DNA from: Microbispora corallina
Lineage (GTDB): Bacteria; Actinomycetota; Actinomycetes; Streptosporangiales; Streptosporangiaceae
Direction: 5' to 3'
Assembly (NCBI RefSeq): GCF_016863035.1
Contig: NZ_BOOC01000015.1
Span: 62,001 to 126,000 of the forward strand
DNA length: 64,000 bases
The position numbers and the translations under genes are program-made. The notes beneath the pieces are model-generated. The model worked only from the letters and a program-made list of their open reading frames with translations, ran no database searches and was not told the DNA's origin. Of the stretch, positions 15,418 to 24,210 are shown one piece after another. Numbering within the stretch: the first letter of the stretch is position 1; each line of letters begins with the position of its first letter.

Positions 15418-16614
15418 ATGCCGCGATCGTCCGGACCCGCCGCCACGCGGGTGATCCTGCTCGCCGTCGCGACGCTCCTGCTGCTCGCCGGTTATCCGGG
15501 GTCGGCGTCCTCCGCCGCGGCCCGCGCCGTCCCCGCGAGGGCCGTGGCCACGCCCGTCACCGGGCACGCCCGGCTGGCCGGCGACGACTACCCGTACGCC
15601 ACTTTGGGCCAGTTCGAGCAGATGGGGCCCACGGACCCGTGGAACGAGTTCTACGGCCAGTGCGACTCGTTCGCCGCCTGGAAGGTGTATGAGAACCTGG
15701 GCGGCCTCACCAGGGCCAACCCCGACCGGATCCCCGTCTCCGGCTTCACGCCGCCCGACGCGAACCGCAGCCCCGTCTGGGGCACGGCCCGCCCGACAGG
15801 ACGGTCGAACTGGGGCGACGCGAGGGACTGGGGGCGGGTCGCGCCGGGCTACGGCTACGCCGTGGACGGCACCCCGCGCCCGGGCTCGATCGCCTGGTGG
15901 AGCGACCAGGGCACGGGAATGGCCCTGGGCCACGTCGGCTACGTCGCCGACGTCTACCCGGACGGCACCATCCTCGTCGAGTCGTACAACCTCCGGGAGA
16001 ACGGCCAGTACTCGACCGTCCACCTCGGCCCGGGGGGAACCGACGACAGGAGCTTCCACCTGCCGGCCTTCCACGTGGTCTGGCCCACCGGGTTCATCCA
16101 CATCGGCGACGGCGCGTTCCAGACCGTCCAGCCGCCCGCCCCGGTCCCCGCGGTGGCGTTCCACTACCCCCGCAACGTGTACGGCCCGGGCGACGGGAGC
16201 GGCTTCTCGCTGGCCGGGGCGGCCTACCCGGGCAGTGACCACGGCTGGTACACCCACGCCGGGCACGGCGAGATCGGCCAGATGAAGTGGACCAACACCC
16301 ACGCGGGCGCGGCCGACTCGACCGCCACGTGGAGCCCGCCGCTCCGGGCCGGCGCGTGCTACGCCGTCGACGCGCTGATACCCGACAGCTACTCCAACGC
16401 CCCAGCGGCGACGTACCTGGTCAGCGGCGCGGCCGGCACCACGACGGCCCGCGTCGACCAGAACGCCTTCACCGATCAGTGGGCGCGCGTGGGCGTCTAC
16501 CAGGCCGGACCCGACGGCCGACTCAGCGTGACCCTCACCGACCAGAGCCCGGCCGGCTCCTACGTCGCGGCCGACGCCATGCGCTTCGTCCTCCAGACGG
16601 CCTGCCCGTCCTGA
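15418..16614 (+). CDS. Secreted CHAP-domain amidase with golvesin-like C-terminal domain
   Basis: 398 residues; the ATG at 15418 has TGGAG six bases upstream. Signal peptide: RVILLAVATLLLLAGYPGSASSAAA. The CHAP (NlpC/P60-like cysteine amidase) domain spans about residues 60-225. The catalytic Cys is in GQCDSFAAW and the His in LGHVGYVADVYPDGTILVESYN. The C-terminal ~130 residues (YAVDALIPDSYSNA, RVGVYQ, SVTLTDQSP, YVAADAMRFV) resemble golvesin/Xly-type carbohydrate-binding domains. It probably cleaves peptide or amide bonds in cell-wall peptidoglycan. It lies in a block with an SGNH hydrolase and a second CHAP protein. The divergent promoter has repeated CATGTC sites. Confidence 0.9.
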   Translation: MPRSSGPAATRVILLAVATLLLLAGYPGSASSAAARAVPARAVATPVTGHARLAGDDYPYATLGQFEQMGPTDPWNEFYGQCDSFAAWKVYENLGGLTRANPDRIPVSGFTPPDANRSPVWGTARPTGRSNWGDARDWGRVAPGYGYAVDGTPRPGSIAWWSDQGTGMALGHVGYVADVYPDGTILVESYNLRENGQYSTVHLGPGGTDDRSFHLPAFHVVWPTGFIHIGDGAFQTVQPPAPVPAVAFHYPRNVYGPGDGSGFSLAGAAYPGSDHGWYTHAGHGEIGQMKWTNTHAGAADSTATWSPPLRAGACYAVDALIPDSYSNAPAATYLVSGAAGTTTARVDQNAFTDQWARVGVYQAGPDGRLSVTLTDQSPAGSYVAADAMRFVLQTACPS

Positions 16615-16772
16615 CGCCGCCGGCGCCGGCCGGGCCCACCCCCGGCGCCCTGCCGTCCCGTCCCGGCTCCACGCCGCGGTGCCGGTGCCGGTGCCGCCGG
16701 TGTGGCGCACGGCGCTCGCACACTCCCCGCGACCCTCCCTCGCGGGGTCCCCCTCCGAAGAAAGGCTGCCCC

Positions 16773-17582
16773 ATGTCCCGTACCAGGTGGACACGTCTGC
16801 TCGCGACGACGGCCGGTGTGCTGACGGCCGCGATCGTCCCCGTCCTGGCGCCGCACGCCGCGTCGGCCGCGTGCGTCACGGATCCCTACAGCGGAGTCTG
16901 CGTGAGCCCGGTCACCTACAAGGTGTTCTCGACCGACGGCACCCTCGCCGTGCAGAAGACCCCCAAGGTGGACAACGTCGTCCGCTGGCTGAAGGAGGGG
17001 GACAGCGTCGGCGTCGTCTGCCAGATCAACAACGGCGGCACCGACCCCTACGACAACATGACCAGCCACACCTGGGACTACATCTCCACCGCAGCCGGCA
17101 CCGGCTGGGTGTACGACCACTTCATCACCACCCCGGCGCAGGGGACCGACGGCTGGTCGCCCGGCGTGCGGCACTGCGGCTCCGGCGGAGGCTCCACCTC
17201 CAGCCTCAACCCGAACAACTACCCCTGGCCCGCCGTGGACGGATGGGTGGCCGACGGGCACGGCTACTACGAGGGCGAGTGCGTGTCGTTCGCCGCCTGG
17301 GCGATCCGCTCTGACGGCATGCCGCACAGCAAGTCGCCCGACTGGCTCGGCAACGCCGACATGTGGACCGGCGCGTACGTGGACACCTCGCCCCACGCCG
17401 GCGACATCGCCCAGTGGGACGACAAGGTCAACGGGGCCGGCGACAGGGGCCACGTGGCCTACGTCGCGGCGGTCAACTCGGACGGCACCATCAAGGTGTA
17501 CGAGTACAACTGGGGCACGATGCACCGCCTGAACATCCGGACGATCCCCGCCAACGCCCCGAGCCGGTACCTACACTTCTGA
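16773..17582 (+). CDS. Secreted CHAP-domain amidase with N-terminal cysteine module
   Basis: 269 residues; ATG at 16773 with GAAGAAAGG seven bases upstream. Signal peptide (RLLATTAGVLTAAIVPVLAPHAASAA). Residues ~38-135 are one copy of the module found three times in the SGNH hydrolase at 13405-15198 (STDGTLAVQ, KEGDSVGVVCQINNGGTDP, WVYDHFITTP, GWSPGVRHC). A Gly-Ser linker leads to a CHAP domain at ~150-269 with Cys in GECVSFAAW, His in RGHVAYVAAV and the partner polar residue in YEYNWG. It is a likely peptidoglycan hydrolase. Its 3' end overlaps the convergent sensor kinase gene by 12 bases. Confidence 0.9.
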   Translation: MSRTRWTRLLATTAGVLTAAIVPVLAPHAASAACVTDPYSGVCVSPVTYKVFSTDGTLAVQKTPKVDNVVRWLKEGDSVGVVCQINNGGTDPYDNMTSHTWDYISTAAGTGWVYDHFITTPAQGTDGWSPGVRHCGSGGGSTSSLNPNNYPWPAVDGWVADGHGYYEGECVSFAAWAIRSDGMPHSKSPDWLGNADMWTGAYVDTSPHAGDIAQWDDKVNGAGDRGHVAYVAAVNSDGTIKVYEYNWGTMHRLNIRTIPANAPSRYLHF

Positions 17583-18863
17583 CGCCGCGGATCCCGGGGC
17601 CGCACGGCCGGGCCGGTCTCCGGCCCGGCCGAACGGCGCCCGCAGCTCGACGAACGTCCCGGCGCCCGGCGCGCTGTCCACGAGGGCGTGCCCTCCCACC
17701 TCGCGCATCCGGCGGCCGATGGACTCCCGCAGGCCCATCCCCCAGACCGCCTCACCCGGCGAGAAGCCGCGGCCCCGGTCGTGCACGGTGACCACGACCT
17801 CGGCGCCGCGGAGGTGGACGCGCATGGTGGCGGCGGAGACCCCGGAGTGCTTGGCCACGTTGGTCAGCGCCTCGTTCGCCGCCTCGACGAGCGCGGCCGC
17901 TCGGTCCGGCGGCAGCAGGTCCGGCCACCCGTCCACATCGCGTACGGAGGCGCTGTTGAGATCGACCCGCAGCCCGGTCCGCGCCTTGTCCCTGACCAGC
18001 CGTTGCAGGCCCGCCGGCAGGTCGCCGCCGTCGCCGTCGTGGACGCCCTCCACCAGTGCCCTCAGCCAGGCGGCCTCTCCCGCGATGTGGGCGCGGAAGG
18101 CCTCGTCGGAGACCCACTCGCCCCGCGCGAGCGTCTCCAGCGTCTGGAGAACCCGGTCGTGCAGGATGCGGGCGTGCCGGGCGCGTTCCCGTTCCCGGGC
18201 GAGCGCGTCGGCGCGTTCGACGGCGACGACGCGGCTGCGGTCGAGGTCGGTTCCGCTGCGGCGCAGGTACCGGGCCGCCGCCCAGCCCACGGTCGTGTTG
18301 GCGAGGTAGCTGACGGCGTTCGGCACGACGTTCCAGAAGGGGTCGTGATGGAGGACTATCGCCGCGGCGACATACCCGGCGCACAGGAGCAGCGTCGCGG
18401 CGATCACCGCGGCGAGGCGGCGGTACCCGAAGCCGACGGCCACCGAGGTGACGACCGTGAAGGGATACATGAAGTAGATCCACGTGTGCCCGTCCCCCCG
18501 GACGGTGAGCGCCGCGCACAGGAACAGCCCCGCCGTGCAGAAGACCACGTCGGCGCTGATGAGCCAGGAGGGGATGGCGCGGCGGCGCACGCACACCGCG
18601 ATCACCGCGAGGCTCTCGGCGAACACCGCCGCCGCCAGCGCGAGCACCGGGACCGGACGCGGGTAGTGGGAACCGTCGAGCCACACCGCCACCGCGACCT
18701 GGCTGAGACCGTAGAGGCGGTACAGGGACAGCGCGAGGACGAGGGCCGACTCGGCTCGCGCAGCCCCGGAGACCGGCACGAAGCCCGGCCTGGGCGCGAG
18801 GCCCTGCGCGAGGTCCGGGGCGGGCGCGGGGGAGCCGTCCGGCGCGCGGGGCGGGGAGGTCAT
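17571..18863 (-). CDS. Sensor histidine kinase (NarL-partner type)
   Basis: 430 residues. Residues ~50-200 hold about five or six hydrophobic segments forming a membrane sensor region. A coiled linker (VERADALARERERARHARI) leads to the phosphoacceptor box ILHDRVLQTLE, in which His-Asp is diagnostic of NarX/DesK-type HisKA_3 kinases. The ATPase domain shows the N box EALTNVAKHSG and G box DRGRGFSP, GMGLRESIGRR. It phosphorylates the response regulator encoded immediately upstream at 18860-19537; the two genes overlap by four bases (ATGA). The signal is unknown. The neighbouring secreted cell-wall enzymes are candidate targets by position only. The 3' end overlaps the convergent CHAP gene by 12 bases. 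Confidence 0.92.
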   Translation of the reverse strand: MTSPPRAPDGSPAPAPDLAQGLAPRPGFVPVSGAARAESALVLALSLYRLYGLSQVAVAVWLDGSHYPRPVPVLALAAAVFAESLAVIAVCVRRRAIPSWLISADVVFCTAGLFLCAALTVRGDGHTWIYFMYPFTVVTSVAVGFGYRRLAAVIAATLLLCAGYVAAAIVLHHDPFWNVVPNAVSYLANTTVGWAAARYLRRSGTDLDRSRVVAVERADALARERERARHARILHDRVLQTLETLARGEWVSDEAFRAHIAGEAAWLRALVEGVHDGDGGDLPAGLQRLVRDKARTGLRVDLNSASVRDVDGWPDLLPPDRAAALVEAANEALTNVAKHSGVSAATMRVHLRGAEVVVTVHDRGRGFSPGEAVWGMGLRESIGRRMREVGGHALVDSAPGAGTFVELRAPFGRAGDRPGRAAPGSAASEV

Positions 18864-19537
18864 ACCGGTCCCGTTCCCCCTAATCGCTCCAGGGCGGCCC
18901 GCGTGAGCTGGGCCTTGTTGCCGATCTGGAGCTTGGCCCGGATGCGCTCCACGTACGTCTCCACGGTCGCCTTGCTCACCCCCATGCGGGTCGCCACCTG
19001 GGCGTGGGTGAACCCGCTCGCGATCAGGTTCAGCGTCTCCTCCTCGCGGGCCGACAGCTCCGCCTGGCGTGCCCCGGACGGCTGCCGCCCCTTGACCGGC
19101 CCGGCGGCCGCGGACGGACCGAGCTCGGCCTGGAGGATGTCCGCCAGGGGGGCCGAGAGCGCGAAACCCCCGGCGGCGACCGTCTCGACGGCGGCGACGA
19201 ACATCGCGTCGTCGGCGTGCTTGGTGATGTAGCCGGAGGCGCCGGCCCGGATCGCGCCCATCACGTCCTTCGGCTGCCCGGACGCCGACATCACCAGCAC
19301 ACGGGAGCTCCCGGCCAGCCGCGCCACCGCGTCGAGGCAGGGCGCCCCGCCGTCGTGGTACAGGTCGAGCACGATGACGTCGAAGTCCGCCGGAGACTCG
19401 GCGGCCTCCATGGCGGCGGCCAGCTCGCCGAGGGACCCGGCGGCGGCCACGACCTTCACGCGACCCGTCTCGTGGAGGAGATGCTCCACGCCCCGCCGGG
19501 CGATCGGATGATCGTCCACCACCCCTACCCGGATCAT
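18860..19537 (-). CDS. NarL/LuxR-family response regulator
   Basis: 225 residues from the ATG at 19537 (MIRVGVVDDHPI), which has GGAG six bases upstream. A start at 19618 (MSLPDHDA) with GAGGAG eleven bases upstream would add a 27-residue polar leader and cannot be excluded. Receiver domain: acidic pair in VVDDHP, phosphoacceptor Asp in VIVLDLYHDGG, conserved S/T in VLVMSASG, Lys in ITKHA. The C-terminal LuxR helix-turn-helix is LSAREEETLNLIASGFTHAQ ... MGVSKATVETYVERIRAKL. Forms a two-component system with the following kinase gene and probably controls transcription of nearby secreted-enzyme genes (inference from position). Confidence 0.92.
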   Translation of the reverse strand: MIRVGVVDDHPIARRGVEHLLHETGRVKVVAAAGSLGELAAAMEAAESPADFDVIVLDLYHDGGAPCLDAVARLAGSSRVLVMSASGQPKDVMGAIRAGASGYITKHADDAMFVAAVETVAAGGFALSAPLADILQAELGPSAAAGPVKGRQPSGARQAELSAREEETLNLIASGFTHAQVATRMGVSKATVETYVERIRAKLQIGNKAQLTRAALERLGGTGPV

Positions 19538-19731
19538 GTCCTGCTCCGTCGGATCGGTCTGTGAAGATCGAAGGCCGGAAGTATTCTCACCCGCGGCGTC
19601 GTGATCCGGAAGACTCATGGCGCGGCGCACTCCTCACTAAGTGTCTCGACCGGCACGCGGTCGAATAGCTCAGTATGCGAGAGCGCAACCGGCCCGCGCG
19701 TCGGGTGAACACCCCACACCGCGCCCGCACA

Positions 19732-21786
19732 TCAGAGGCGGACCGCCTCGACGAGGAACGCGGTGCCGGGGCTGTCGGAGAGGAGGGGAGCGGCGAGCCC
19801 GATGACGGCGAGGGCCCGGCCGCCGAGCCGAACCCCTCCGGACGCCCAGTCCGGCCACCTGCCGGGTGGTCCGGACACGACGCCGGGGACGGCGGCGACG
19901 GCGTACTCGGCGTCCGGGTCGAGCCCGGGCAGCCGCATCCGCGCGGGACGCTCGGACGCCGAGGTCTCCAGCTGCACGTAGGCGAACACGGCGTGCCCGC
20001 GGTCGGGGGAGACGACGCCGTGGACCCAGGCGGCGGGGTCCGGGTGGTCCACCCGCACCACCTCGCCGCCGTGCAGCAGCGGGCGCAGCCTCTTGTGCAG
20101 GGCGACCCACTCGGCGAGCGCGGCGCGCTCCTCGGTGGTCCACGCGGTGATGTCGGCCTCGATGCCGGCGTGGCCGAACAGCGCGGTGGCGGCGCGGAAC
20201 CCGAGGCCGGTGACCCGGCCGGTGATGTGCGCCCGCTCCGACCCGACGTGGGTGCCCATCAGCTCGTACGGGATCAGCAGGCCGGTCCAGCGCTGGATCC
20301 GCTGCCGCTCGAACGGGTCCATCGTGTCGGAGGCCCAGATCCGGTCGGTGCGCTCGAGGACGCCGAGGTCGGCCCGGCCGCCTCCCGACGAGCACGACTC
20401 GATCTCCAGGTGCGGGAAGCGGCCGCGCAGGTCGTCCAGAAGCCGGTAGACGGCCTCGGTCTGCGCGTGCGTGCCCGGGATCCCGTCGTGGACGGCCTCC
20501 GCCAGGTCGCGGTTGTGGTCCCACTTGACGTAGTCGACGCCGTACTCGCCGACGAGCGCGCCGATCCGCTCCAGGAGGTACGCGTAGACCTTCGGCCGGG
20601 CCAGGTCGAGGGTGTGCTGGTGGCGCCGGGGACGCGGCAGCCGCCCAGGGTCGGCCAGCAGCCAGTCGGGGTGGGCCCTGACCAGGTCGGAGTCGGGGTT
20701 GGCCATCTCGGGCTCGAACCACAGCCCGAACTGCATGCCGTGCTCGCGTACCCGCCGCACCAGTGCGTGCAGCCCGTCCGGCCAGACGGTCTCGTCCACG
20801 TACCAGTCGCCCAGGCCCGCGCGGTCGTCGCGGCGGTGCCGGAACCAGCCGTCGTCCACCACGAACCGCTCCGCGCCGACCTCGGCGGCCGCGTCGGCGA
20901 GCGCGAGCAGCCGGTCCTCGCGGTGGTCGAAGTAGACGGCCTCCCAGGTGTTCATCGTCACCGGCCGCGGCGACCCCGGATGGCCGCCGCGGGCGCGCAG
21001 CATCGCGTGCAGCCGCCGGCTCAGTCCGTCGAGGCCGGCGTCCGAGGTGGCGAAGTAGACCCACGGCGTCCGGTACGACTCACCCTCGCCCAGCCGCACC
21101 TCGCCGGGCGCGAGCAGTTCGGCCCCGGCGAGCACCCCGTCCCCCTCGGGGAGCCGTTCGACGTGCTGGACGTGGTCGCCGCTCCAGGCCACGTGGACGG
21201 CCCAGACCTCGCCCGTGCGGAACCCGAACCCGGGGGTGCCGACGACGAGCGGGCCCGCGTCGAACCCGGTGCGGCCGCGCCGGTTCTCCCGCGACCACAC
21301 GCCCCGCCGGAGCGGCGCCCGCTGGGGGTGGCGCTCCCGCGCCCACCGGCCGGTGAAGTCGAGCACCTCGGCCGCCTCGGCCGGCACCGGCATCAGGCAG
21401 GCCAGCCGGTCGAGGGTGTACGGCGATGTCGCCGTGTTGACCACCTCGTGCCGCATCCGCAGCACGCCCTGTCCGGTGAGCTCGATCTCGGTCCGCAGGT
21501 CCAGCCCCGCGCCGGGGTCCGTGGCGCGCGCCTCGACGCGGCGGCCGTCCACCGCGACGGGCTCGGCCAGGGTGAACCGGGGCGGCCGCCAGGCGCCGTC
21601 GCGGTGCCCCGCCAGCGCGGGACGTCCGTACCAGCCGTCGCCCTGGCTCGGCACGAGGTCCTGGGCGGGCGCCGGAGGGAGGTCCGTGAGCGGTCCCGGG
21701 CAGGCGCCCCAGTGCAGGACCCGGGGCGGGCGCGGCCCGGCGACGTCGAGGACCAGGCCCACGCCCTCCGCGGAAAGAACGATCAC
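19732..21786 (-). CDS. GH36 alpha-galactosidase
   Basis: 684 residues, no signal peptide, so cytosolic. Full-length family 36 glycoside hydrolase: N-terminal beta-sandwich, then a (beta/alpha)8 barrel beginning NTWEAVYFDH with DDGWFRHRRDD. The nucleophile is Asp423 in YVKWDHNR; the acid/base is Asp487 in WASDTMD. The substrate-pocket segment is SCSSGGGRADLG. It releases alpha-linked galactose from melibiose- or raffinose-type oligosaccharides after their import. Monocistronic and divergent from the RiPP precursor. The importers at either end of the window are possible but unproven suppliers of substrate. Confidence 0.93.
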   Translation of the reverse strand: MIVLSAEGVGLVLDVAGPRPPRVLHWGACPGPLTDLPPAPAQDLVPSQGDGWYGRPALAGHRDGAWRPPRFTLAEPVAVDGRRVEARATDPGAGLDLRTEIELTGQGVLRMRHEVVNTATSPYTLDRLACLMPVPAEAAEVLDFTGRWARERHPQRAPLRRGVWSRENRRGRTGFDAGPLVVGTPGFGFRTGEVWAVHVAWSGDHVQHVERLPEGDGVLAGAELLAPGEVRLGEGESYRTPWVYFATSDAGLDGLSRRLHAMLRARGGHPGSPRPVTMNTWEAVYFDHREDRLLALADAAAEVGAERFVVDDGWFRHRRDDRAGLGDWYVDETVWPDGLHALVRRVREHGMQFGLWFEPEMANPDSDLVRAHPDWLLADPGRLPRPRRHQHTLDLARPKVYAYLLERIGALVGEYGVDYVKWDHNRDLAEAVHDGIPGTHAQTEAVYRLLDDLRGRFPHLEIESCSSGGGRADLGVLERTDRIWASDTMDPFERQRIQRWTGLLIPYELMGTHVGSERAHITGRVTGLGFRAATALFGHAGIEADITAWTTEERAALAEWVALHKRLRPLLHGGEVVRVDHPDPAAWVHGVVSPDRGHAVFAYVQLETSASERPARMRLPGLDPDAEYAVAAVPGVVSGPPGRWPDWASGGVRLGGRALAVIGLAAPLLSDSPGTAFLVEAVRL

Positions 21787-22013
21787 ACAGACCTCCGGCG
21801 CCGGCGTCCACGATCACTGCCCGTACGGGTGAATCATCCCGCACCGCGAGATCGCGCACGAGGCGGGACCCGGCGGACGGGGCCCGTGCGCAGCGGGTCA
21901 ACCGGACTCCAAGTCGCGTACGAGTCGGGGCCAAGTGCCGGCTGGCACCGTCGTCCCCGTCGCCGCACGAGACGGCGACGTGATCGGCAAGAAATCCAGA
22001 GAGGAGCACTTTC

Positions 22014-22169
22014 GTGCGCAAGAACATCCAGATCGTCGACCTGCCCGAGGCCGCCGTGGAGCTGGACGGCGACCAGCTCGACATCGTCGCCGGCGCCCAG
22101 CGCCCCGAGTCCGGCTTCGTGTGCAGCGCCCTCAACGGGTCGAGCAGCGGCGACTGCTGGGACATGTGA
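22014..22169 (+). CDS. RiPP precursor peptide with GA-type leader and two-cysteine core
   Basis: 51 codons, GTG start at 22014 with a strong GAGGAG seven bases upstream. Residues 1-28 look like a double-glycine-type leader: amphipathic NIQIVDLPEAAVEL, then DGDQLDIVAGA, matching the L-x-x-x-Q/E-L-x-x-V-x-G-G/A pattern cut by C39 peptidases. Cleavage after Ala28 would release a 23-residue core from Gln29 to Met51. The core holds Cys37 and Cys48, three consecutive serines (43-45) and acidic residues Glu32, Asp47 and Asp50. Ser plus Asp/Glu side chains are the usual substrates for ATP-grasp ester/amide macrocyclisation. It is followed by a terminator-like hairpin and then an ATP-grasp maturase, a maturation factor and a C39 exporter, which strongly supports the assignment. 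No known precursor family was recognised. Confidence 0.82.
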   Translation: MRKNIQIVDLPEAAVELDGDQLDIVAGAQRPESGFVCSALNGSSSGDCWDM

Positions 22170-22174
22170 TCCGG

Positions 22175-22206
22175 GGGTACGGCCGGGCTCCCGCCCGGCC
22201 GTACCC
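22175..22206 (+). terminator. Strong hairpin between RiPP precursor and maturase genes
   Basis: A perfect 14-pair stem, GGGTACGGCCGGGC (22175-22188) with GCCCGGCCGTACCC (22193-22206), and a four-base loop, beginning five bases after the precursor stop. It probably acts as a partial terminator or mRNA 3'-end stabiliser, so that the short precursor message exceeds that of the enzymes. The maturase ribosome-binding site follows directly. Confidence 0.8.
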
Positions 22207-22225
22207 GGTGGGAAGGGACGCCACA

Positions 22226-23194
22226 ATGCTGTTGATCATCAGTGATCCGCGGGACGACTCGGTGCGCATGGTCGTGCGCCGCCTCGCGGAGCGCGACGTG
22301 CCGTTTCTGTGGTGGGACGAGGCGGAGTTCCCGGAGCGGACCGTCATCGGCACCCGCCTGTCCGGGGAGGGCTGGCGGCAGTCGCTGACGCACGGGGGCA
22401 CGACCTACGACCTCGCCGAGGTCACCGCGGTCTGGCACCGGCGTCCCAACCCGCCGTCGGCGCCGTCCGTGGCCGACCCGAGCCAGCGGGCGTACGCGGA
22501 GCAGATGGCCCGCCAGATGCTCCAGGGCGTCTACGAGCTGATGCCCGCCGAGCGCTGGATGCCGGCCCGGCCCAAGCACCTGGCCCGGGTGGACAACAAG
22601 CTGCTCCACCTGCGCCGGGCCGTCGAGCTGGGGTTCACGGTGCCGGACACGGTGGTCGGCAACGATCCCGGGGACCTCGTGCCCGCCTGGCGGCGCTCGG
22701 GCGGACGGCTGATCTCCAAGGCCCTCGACTTCCGCCCGTTCTTCGTCGACGGCGAGGACCACCACGTCTACACCACGAAGATCGAGCGCAGGGACCTGGC
22801 CGGGCGGCACCGCGTGCGGCACTGCCCGGTGATCCTGCAGCCCAACCTGGCCAAGGCCGTCGAGCTGCGGGTCACCGTCGTGGGGGACCGCGTCTTCAGC
22901 GCCGAGATCGACTCCCAGTCGTCGCGCCTGACCAGCCAGGACTGGCGCCACTACGAGGACCTCGGCGTGGCGTACCGCCCGCATCCCCTGCCCGCCGAGG
23001 TCGAGAAGCGCTGCCTGCGGCTGGTGGACTCGCTCGGGCTCAGCTACGGGGCCGTCGACCTCATCCTCACCCCGGACGGCGAGTACGTGTTCCTCGAGCT
23101 CAACGTCAGCGGCCAGTGGGCGTTCGTCGAGCTGCGCGCCGGGCTGCCGATCGGGGACGCGATCGCCGGCTGGCTCACCGAAGGAAGATCATGA
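22226..23194 (+). CDS. ATP-grasp RiPP maturase (MvdD/graspetide ligase-like)
   Basis: 322 residues, ATG with GGAAGGGA upstream. The layout matches the MvdC/MvdD-type ATP-grasp ligases of graspetides. The N-terminal pre-grasp domain starts MLLIISDPRDDS and includes VWHRRP. The ATP-grasp core has the nucleotide-binding lysine in LISKALDFRP, PVILQPNLAKAVELRVTVVG with the peptide/ATP-contacting Arg, SAEIDSQSS, and the metal-binding end AVDLILTPDGEYVFLELNVS followed by GQW. Members phosphorylate Asp/Glu carboxylates of a leader-bound core and form ester or amide rings with Ser/Thr/Lys (family knowledge). Its substrate should be the peptide encoded 57 bases upstream. The stop overlaps the start of the next gene. 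Confidence 0.9.
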   Translation: MLLIISDPRDDSVRMVVRRLAERDVPFLWWDEAEFPERTVIGTRLSGEGWRQSLTHGGTTYDLAEVTAVWHRRPNPPSAPSVADPSQRAYAEQMARQMLQGVYELMPAERWMPARPKHLARVDNKLLHLRRAVELGFTVPDTVVGNDPGDLVPAWRRSGGRLISKALDFRPFFVDGEDHHVYTTKIERRDLAGRHRVRHCPVILQPNLAKAVELRVTVVGDRVFSAEIDSQSSRLTSQDWRHYEDLGVAYRPHPLPAEVEKRCLRLVDSLGLSYGAVDLILTPDGEYVFLELNVSGQWAFVELRAGLPIGDAIAGWLTEGRS

Positions 23195-24210
23195 TGACAG
23201 ACGTCTTCGGCGGCGACCTCGCGTCCGCCGTACGGCTCCTGCGCACGCTGCCCCGGCGCAGACAGGACGTCGGGCAGGCCGAGCGGCGGGTGCGGGCCTG
23301 GTCGGCCGAGCGCCCCGCCCTGGCGGCCGAGCTCGTCGTGGACGAGCCGCCGGGCACCGGGCAGGTCGGGTACGACCTGCTGCTGGCCCACCCTGAGGGC
23401 GGCACGGTGGCGATCTCCGCCCAGACCGAGGACGGCGTGCCGTGGCTCGTCGACCACTCGACCCACTGGGCGGCCGGGCAGGTCGTGAGCGTGGACGGCA
23501 TCGGGCTGTCCGTGCCCGCCGCCCTGTACGCCCTCCGCGCGCTGGGCGCCCGCGACCGCACGGTGCACGAGCAGCTCGCTGACTACCGGATCCTGCTGTC
23601 GGAGATCGACGGCGACAAGGAGCCGGTGGGCGACGCCGAGCTGCGGGAGGCCATGGACGACTTCCGCCGCCGCCGCGGCCTGTTCAGCCGGGAGCGCACG
23701 CTCCGATGGCTGGAGGAGGTCGGGCTGCCCGAGGACGCCTTCGCCGGCTTCATGGAGACGACGGCCCGGATGAACCGGGTCCGCGCGCGGTTCGCCGGCG
23801 AGCCGGCCAGGGCCTACCTCCGCGAGCACGCCGACGAGCTGGCGCACGCGCGGGCGGCCTGGGTCACCGGGCGCGACCGCGCGGTGATCGAGGAGATCGC
23901 CGGCGCCGACACGGCCGCCGGCCTGCTCGACCGCGCGGGACGCGCCCTGGAGGAGCGGCCCGGGCGGCTGCGCCTCACGACGGCCGCCGGGCCCGCCTCC
24001 GAGCTGCCCGCGCCGCTGCGCGCGGCCGCGCCCGGCCGGGTCGTCGGCCCCGCCGAGTCGGAGGACGGCCTGCTGGCCGGGGTCGTGCTGGACCGCGCCG
24101 CCGCCGACCCGGACGACCCCGCCGCCCTGGCCGCGGCCGCCGACGCCGCCTACACCGCGTGGCTGGCCGGGCGCCGCGCCGCCGCGGCCATCACCTGGCA
24201 CTGGCTATGA
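23191..24210 (+). CDS. Putative peptide maturation protein, PpiC-related
   Basis: 339 residues from ATG 23191; ATG 23194 is equally possible and better spaced from AGGAAG. No signal or membrane segment. The C-terminal half looks like a degenerate SurA/PpiC peptidyl-prolyl isomerase: a helical chaperone-like part (RTLRWLEEVGLPEDAFAGF, RAYLREHADELAHARAAWVT), then a parvulin-like end (APGRVVGPAES, GVVLDRAA). This is the kind of protein annotated 'putative peptide maturation system protein' (TIGR04500-like, from memory) that accompanies C39 exporters and ATP-grasp enzymes. The N-terminal ~150 residues are an unassigned domain. It probably helps present or fold the modified precursor. Coupled to the genes on both sides by 4-base overlaps. 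Confidence 0.72.
   Translation: MMTDVFGGDLASAVRLLRTLPRRRQDVGQAERRVRAWSAERPALAAELVVDEPPGTGQVGYDLLLAHPEGGTVAISAQTEDGVPWLVDHSTHWAAGQVVSVDGIGLSVPAALYALRALGARDRTVHEQLADYRILLSEIDGDKEPVGDAELREAMDDFRRRRGLFSRERTLRWLEEVGLPEDAFAGFMETTARMNRVRARFAGEPARAYLREHADELAHARAAWVTGRDRAVIEEIAGADTAAGLLDRAGRALEERPGRLRLTTAAGPASELPAPLRAAAPGRVVGPAESEDGLLAGVVLDRAAADPDDPAALAAAADAAYTAWLAGRRAAAAITWHWL

Noticed and set aside
19655-19730. tRNA-like start: GAATAGCTCAGTATGCGAGAGC resembles a tRNA D-arm
   Set aside because: No matching acceptor stem, the anticodon arm does not fold with a seven-base loop, and there is no GGTTCGAATCC-type T-arm. Coincidence within a promoter region.
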